A DNA stretch of 8,757 nucleotides from CALCMJ01 sp964475415. GTDB lineage: Bacteria > Bacteroidota > Bacteroidia > Chitinophagales > Saprospiraceae. The DNA lies in contig CAYYWZ010000107.1 of assembly GCA_964475415.1 (NCBI GenBank), positions 1-8,757 of the forward strand. The letters are read 5' to 3'. The notes under the pieces are model-generated. The model did no database searches. It was not told the origin of the DNA and was given only the letters and a program-made list of their open reading frames with translations. The position numbers and the translations under genes were made by a program. Shown here in pieces: positions 5,901 through 8,757 of this stretch. Within the stretch, counting starts at the first letter, position 1, and every line of letters begins with the position of its first letter.

Positions 5901-8757
5901 TATTGTCCGCTCCTCCCCATGATAAAGAATTATCAGAATCTAACATGATAAACTTATCATTTATAATAGACATACTGGACTTAAAGACAAGGGTTTTTCT
6001 TCCGAAATCAACCTCAGGAATATCTTCTATATCCATATCCACAATTCCGTTTCCAGTCCCTTCTTGCGCCATAATAACATCTTCCAAATCTAGATTTCCT
6101 CCATACTCACAATTCCAATAGACTCCTCCTCCAAAGCCATTAAGATAAAGATATGGGGGAAAAGCAGGAATCCCAGGAGACCATCTTCCTATACCATCTA
6201 CATACCACCATCCGTGATATTCTTCAGTTCCAAATTCATTAGGACTAGAGCTGCCATCTTCACCGTCAGGAGATCCATATCTTTCATAACCTGCTTTCAA
6301 GGATATATTAAATTCTCCAGCTTTCATATCTAATCCTAATTCTAAATCTCCATGAAAGCCAGTGCTGCCATCTTCATTATTTACAAGTTGTATATCACCA
6401 TTAAAAACGACTGGAGTCTTTTCATAATATAATCCGATTCCTGTTACAGTTGGCCAGTTCGGTTTAAAAGTCTTTAAACCTCCCTCCAGCAAATTCAATT
6501 CTGAGAGTAGATTCATATGTAACTCTCCACCAAATGCTTCTTCGTCACCAAGAAAATTGACATCTAAATCAAAGTCAAATCCTATCTCCTCTAAACCTAA
6601 ATCTGAAATACTGAAATCGTTAAAAGTTATAGGAAATCCTCCAAGCGTCTCTTGCTCTGAAGAAGATGGTGCGGGAGGTTCTGTATTCTCACCTGTATAA
6701 CTGCTTTCCCATATAGGTCCTGAATAAGCAGGACCGCAACAGTCTTGATTAAAATCTAATCCAAAACCAAATGTTGTTCCAGTACCATCACTAACATCTT
6801 GTACAAAACCATCGGCACTATTAAAGTTAATCTGGAAATCTGCCAGGCTTATATTAAGATCAGGTATTATATCAGAAGATAGATCCATATCTACTAACTC
6901 CCCGATTTTCTCTGTTACATTAATATTAATTTGTCCTTTTAAAAATGCCTCTATGAGCTCATCATCAGGATCTGTCGAAAAAGAAACAAAAGAGTTAGGA
7001 CATAGTCCCGCATCTGCAAAAAGTAAGGGTAAACTTACACTGCTTTGAGGTGTTGCAATTGCGTGGAATCTAAATTTCTTTTCTTCATCTTGGTCTATAA
7101 CCGCCCCAAAATAAATGTAATCTTCCGTTCCTGTAATAGGCGTATTTATACTTCCAGATAATCTACCTTCTTCAAATGTATTTTGTAAAATCGAAAGTTT
7201 CAAAGTATCAAGACTGATACCCCACCCGTTGATATTATCTTTTCCTTTATCTACTAAATTTAATGCTTGAAAATCCACAGACAAACTATTATCAAAAATA
7301 AAGTTATGAATACCTACACCAAATCTTTCTACTGGAGCAATGGCTTCTATTGTTCCTTCTGTACTTTCTGGTTGTTCATAAAACTTTTCCGGTGGATAAA
7401 TATTTATGTCTCTGAGATACAATCCCTGCCAAAATCTAGATACCTCATCATCCTCATCCATTAATCCTTCTGCAATATAGTTTTCTGGAAATTCCATTCC
7501 TTCAGGGTTTTCTTTTTCAGACATATCGAGATATCCATCTAAGAGTTCGAATCCCCAGCCATCTAATCCAGCAATTTGAAAACGATTCATGTTGATATTC
7601 ATCATTATATGAGTCGCTTTCTTACTCTCAAGATTTGCAGCATCGAAAACAAAGTAAGGAGAATCTACTGCTGGATCTTTTTCTACTGTATATCCAAAGC
7701 TTGCTGCAGCTTTACCTTCTCCTATAGATCCATCATCATCTGGAACAAGCACATCTCTCGGGAACAAGATCTCACCCCTAAAAGCAAAACTCTCTAAACC
7801 CTCACAATTAAGCTTAAGGTAAGAAGCACTATCCATTAAAGCCGCGTTATCATCTGTATTCATTCCATACATCTTCATGTCTATCCCTGGAAGTTCCCAT
7901 ACCACATTTGCTGTAGGATGCAAAGTATATTCTGCTCCGAATCCATCAGGAATTATCGTCACGTCTGAGGCACCCATAGCAACGATAAAATTTTCTTTTT
8001 CGAACATACCTGAGAAATCTAACAACGTTACAATATCGCCTAAAGCCTTGTCTGGAAAAAATACCAATTGAGTTATGGCCATGTCAAATTGTGTTCCTTT
8101 CAAATCCCCTTTGTATCCAAGTGGAACACCTAATGCTTTACCAGCAATTAAGTCAGCTACTCGTTCTCCATTATAAATCAGATCTGATACAGCAGTTGCA
8201 TCATCTCCAGAGATCGTTTCTTCTCCGCTTGTAATCGCGTCGGCTAATTCAGAAGTGTCGTAAGTGCCTTGCGAATCATCTCTCGCTGTAACTACACCAC
8301 TATAAACTCTTCCTTCATTATTAACTTTTATATTTGTAAATTCCACAGCTAGTTTCACACCTCCTAGAAAAGGTAAGGTAATCACCCCTTCTCCAGAAAT
8401 TTCGTCACCACTTGTTTCTATATTTTCTAAACTGTGTATCGTATGAAATCCGATTTTAAATTCAGAAAAACTACTTGGATCTGAAGCATTATTTGAAGAA
8501 ATCTCTTCTGTGTAATTTATATTTTCATAGCATTCTGCCATCTCATCATTGATGCCATCTCCATCCTGATCTGTTTCTGTTGAGATGTCATAAGTAGGAT
8601 CATGGCCGTACCAGAAGGCATTGATATTAGAAAAATTATTTTCAAAGTAGGCACCATCCAATTCTACTATCTCTACTTGTGCTGCGTATAGAAATCCATC
8701 TACCAGTGGAACATTACCTATAGATTGGTTGTAAAATAAATTCCAATCACTTGTTGG
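2908..8757 (-). CDS. Giant acidic beta-rich surface or extracellular protein, 5'-truncated by the window edge
   Basis: At least 1949 residues are visible (numbered here from the window edge, 8757); the frame is open to the edge, so the real start and any signal peptide lie outside. A TTG at 8659-8661 is not the start, because coding-like sequence continues upstream ('GFLYAAQVEIVELDGAYF'). The protein is Asp/Glu/Gly-rich, with alternating polar and hydrophobic strands and no long membrane helix. Visible landmarks: a calcium-type loop DQDGDGINDEM (63-73); 'VEFTNIKVN' (138-146); 'LYLRDINIYPP' (446-456); 'GWGISLD...LSGSINTPI' (511-541); an aromatic/Gly segment 'HGWWYVDG...GFGGGVYWNCEYGG' (848-887); 'FWYNHAGNP' (1048-1056); an acidic linker (1076-1097); 'TYFMMGQGLPSVLPEPGPYL' (1106-1125); 'WYANGRAYAGLKG...LLGGIIKGN...GNKC' (1213-1290); Ig-like strands (about 1317-1443, ending 'EVTFRTTALPPYI'); another beta module (about 1457-1547); and a second loop DADGDGIND (1740-1748). 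Ten Cys are scattered, which could form disulfides. From memory, unchecked, this order of motifs matches an uncharacterised family of giant Bacteroidota proteins next to Fn3 genes. The C-terminus (SGSVTPIDN) shows no obvious type IX sorting domain. Function unknown; adhesin, scaffold or toxin-delivery roles are all possible. Confidence 0.85.
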   Translation of the reverse strand, partial: PTSDWNLFYNQSIGNVPLVDGFLYAAQVEIVELDGAYFENNFSNINAFWYGHDPTYDISTETDQDGDGINDEMAECYENINYTEEISSNNASDPSSFSEFKIGFHTIHSLENIETSGDEISGEGVITLPFLGGVKLAVEFTNIKVNNEGRVYSGVVTARDDSQGTYDTSELADAITSGEETISGDDATAVSDLIYNGERVADLIAGKALGVPLGYKGDLKGTQFDMAITQLVFFPDKALGDIVTLLDFSGMFEKENFIVAMGASDVTIIPDGFGAEYTLHPTANVVWELPGIDMKMYGMNTDDNAALMDSASYLKLNCEGLESFAFRGEILFPRDVLVPDDDGSIGEGKAAASFGYTVEKDPAVDSPYFVFDAANLESKKATHIMMNINMNRFQIAGLDGWGFELLDGYLDMSEKENPEGMEFPENYIAEGLMDEDDEVSRFWQGLYLRDINIYPPEKFYEQPESTEGTIEAIAPVERFGVGIHNFIFDNSLSVDFQALNLVDKGKDNINGWGISLDTLKLSILQNTFEEGRLSGSINTPITGTEDYIYFGAVIDQDEEKKFRFHAIATPQSSVSLPLLFADAGLCPNSFVSFSTDPDDELIEAFLKGQININVTEKIGELVDMDLSSDIIPDLNISLADFQINFNSADGFVQDVSDGTGTTFGFGLDFNQDCCGPAYSGPIWESSYTGENTEPPAPSSSEQETLGGFPITFNDFSISDLGLEEIGFDFDLDVNFLGDEEAFGGELHMNLLSELNLLEGGLKTFKPNWPTVTGIGLYYEKTPVVFNGDIQLVNNEDGSTGFHGDLELGLDMKAGEFNISLKAGYERYGSPDGEDGSSSPNEFGTEEYHGWWYVDGIGRWSPGIPAFPPYLYLNGFGGGVYWNCEYGGNLDLEDVIMAQEGTGNGIVDMDIEDIPEVDFGRKTLVFKSSMSIINDKFIMLDSDNSLSWGGADNTFELGINGQIYLFAPSYSNRDAAWLSGQSFNSLIFQKESGNNLQAAYIGQTNIYLNVLGGLISGAGADGMLGSMGMAMASEQLFPHPSNGDSDNIFWYNHAGNPYDENVGPMGIKLDIAELFGNPDAEPKEEEDSSDNDGGSDVGVSAELALTTYFMMGQGLPSVLPEPGPYLEEFGGTSTSSEGTFNSGGLDEEGRDPAAASTGQGFIMGLGLEAHAEIKAVIYASLSIFAGIDMMMVKDESRVCIMDHEVVDDIGIDGWYANGRAYAGLKGAVGAKGKLFGKEIDVKVMELSAGMMLDAGGIEPTWLDGRADLSYNLLGGIIKGNARMNIEVGNKCEIPVLSPFDFPIIAESYPEEGMPNLDNMDPFIEPTVSFTIPINEYITVVDVNERSHTVKPVIKTFTLDIASNNTQDLPSDISRDLTYDMVSRNGRTATYNPMMPLARINGNNNKSTWKMIITVQARGADGKLWKDSFGKVWEETREVTFRTTALPPYISEMGKTVPNENQKFFLQGELEGDALLHTASDLSEAYFYPVKSGSGQTCSYFAQLKKADTHEIVLETKVSYNAIDRKLRFPLPKLKNEQSYYYQIIRRFEGGAQSEKADKLRELDKVEQVASADEYDASNSYTISTQTELLDPKMAVGFGEILLYMYSFKTSAHDLLGNKMASVNIEADKEGSYDLLTVSGFEGFDMIDIYGYNSPEGNAYDSPARVDIEDLLNSPLFTGIGADVLGTYWENMYDEYIGEETGCYEDIFGPTDLPNGVTVYDLENEDGNNNNIENQAEPTVGDADGDGINDFADEVPIPYASSINGSPNRLNYTWHAPNTFTEVLNDDIIDGLVSVESAGNTMLQASYSNADIINTFMANNNDLEIKYYVTEKVLEDAVISANHGFYWESLTMGYEGYHQTLHDITIHDQLVNLRYNLDVILESKLHSGGGFFTGGNLSNRVRFRANKSYENGELIPGSAKEVDFYTQAKDIDIEGGATPTTLSGSVTPIDN
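3514..3540 (-). other. C-terminal calcium-type DxDxDGxxD loop of the giant protein
   Basis: These bases encode DADGDGIND (residues 1740-1748), followed by FADEVP. The pattern matches the thrombospondin type 3 / EF-hand-like DxDxDGxxD Ca2+ loop common in secreted Bacteroidota proteins. It follows an Asn-rich low-complexity linker (NEDGNNNNIEN). It marks the start of the last approximately 200 residues, which may be a separate module. Calcium binding is inferred from the motif alone. Confidence 0.65.
8542..8571 (-). other. N-proximal calcium-type DxDxDGxxD loop of the giant protein
   Basis: These bases encode DQDGDGINDE (residues 63-72), the same DxDxDGxxD pattern as the copy near the C-terminus. 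It follows 'YGHDPTYDISTET' and precedes 'MAECYENINY'. The two loops lie about 1,670 residues apart and nearly bracket the visible protein. Ca2+-dependent folding or rigidity outside the cell is inferred, not shown. Confidence 0.65.

Noticed and set aside
1015..8071. Plus-strand open frames of 60-106 codons lying opposite the two large minus-strand genes
   Set aside because: They are antisense to clearly coding sequence, have no family resemblance, and have compositions expected of complementary-strand shadows.
8659..8661. TTG as the start of the giant gene
   Set aside because: The same frame stays open with protein-like sequence to 8757, so the gene is cut by the window edge.
2908..8757. Polymorphic toxin or Rhs-type effector interpretation of the giant protein
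   Set aside because: No RHS/YD repeats, no pre-toxin motif, no recognisable C-terminal nuclease or deaminase motif and no immunity gene next to it.

Overview
The window is AT-rich bacterial DNA and most likely comes from a member of the Bacteroidota, probably a flavobacterium. The evidence is the protein families, the lack of Shine-Dalgarno sequences replaced by A/T-rich leaders before starts, and the secreted multi-domain fibronectin III and giant beta-rich proteins. No genus can be named from this sequence.

Layout. (1) Positions 1-68 are the tail of an upstream intergenic region with one small hairpin. (2) Positions 69-669 (+) hold a DUF937/YidB-like gene that is broken by an in-frame TAG near its 5' end and by a frameshift about two thirds along. 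It also carries a (CAG)7 polyglutamine tract. (3) Positions 670-872 separate the two convergent transcription units and contain two good intrinsic terminators, one for each strand. (4) Positions 873-2888 (-) encode a 671-residue secreted protein with a signal peptide, an N-terminal conserved region and about five fibronectin type III domains. (5) Positions 2908-8757 (-) encode a giant, acidic, beta-rich protein of at least 1949 residues. Its 5' end lies beyond the right edge of the window.

The two minus-strand genes are 19 bases apart, in the order giant protein then Fn3 protein, and share one terminator. They are therefore very likely one operon and probably act together outside the cytoplasm. 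Both resemble, from memory and unchecked, a widespread uncharacterised pair in Bacteroidota: a huge glycine- and beta-rich protein with aromatic/glycine motifs and Ig-like modules, next to a multi-Fn3 protein. Neither C-terminus looks like a classical type IX secretion sorting domain, so how they reach or stay on the surface is unclear. This pair is the most interesting content of the window. I see no CRISPR array, tRNA, rRNA, insertion sequence or recognisable defence gene.
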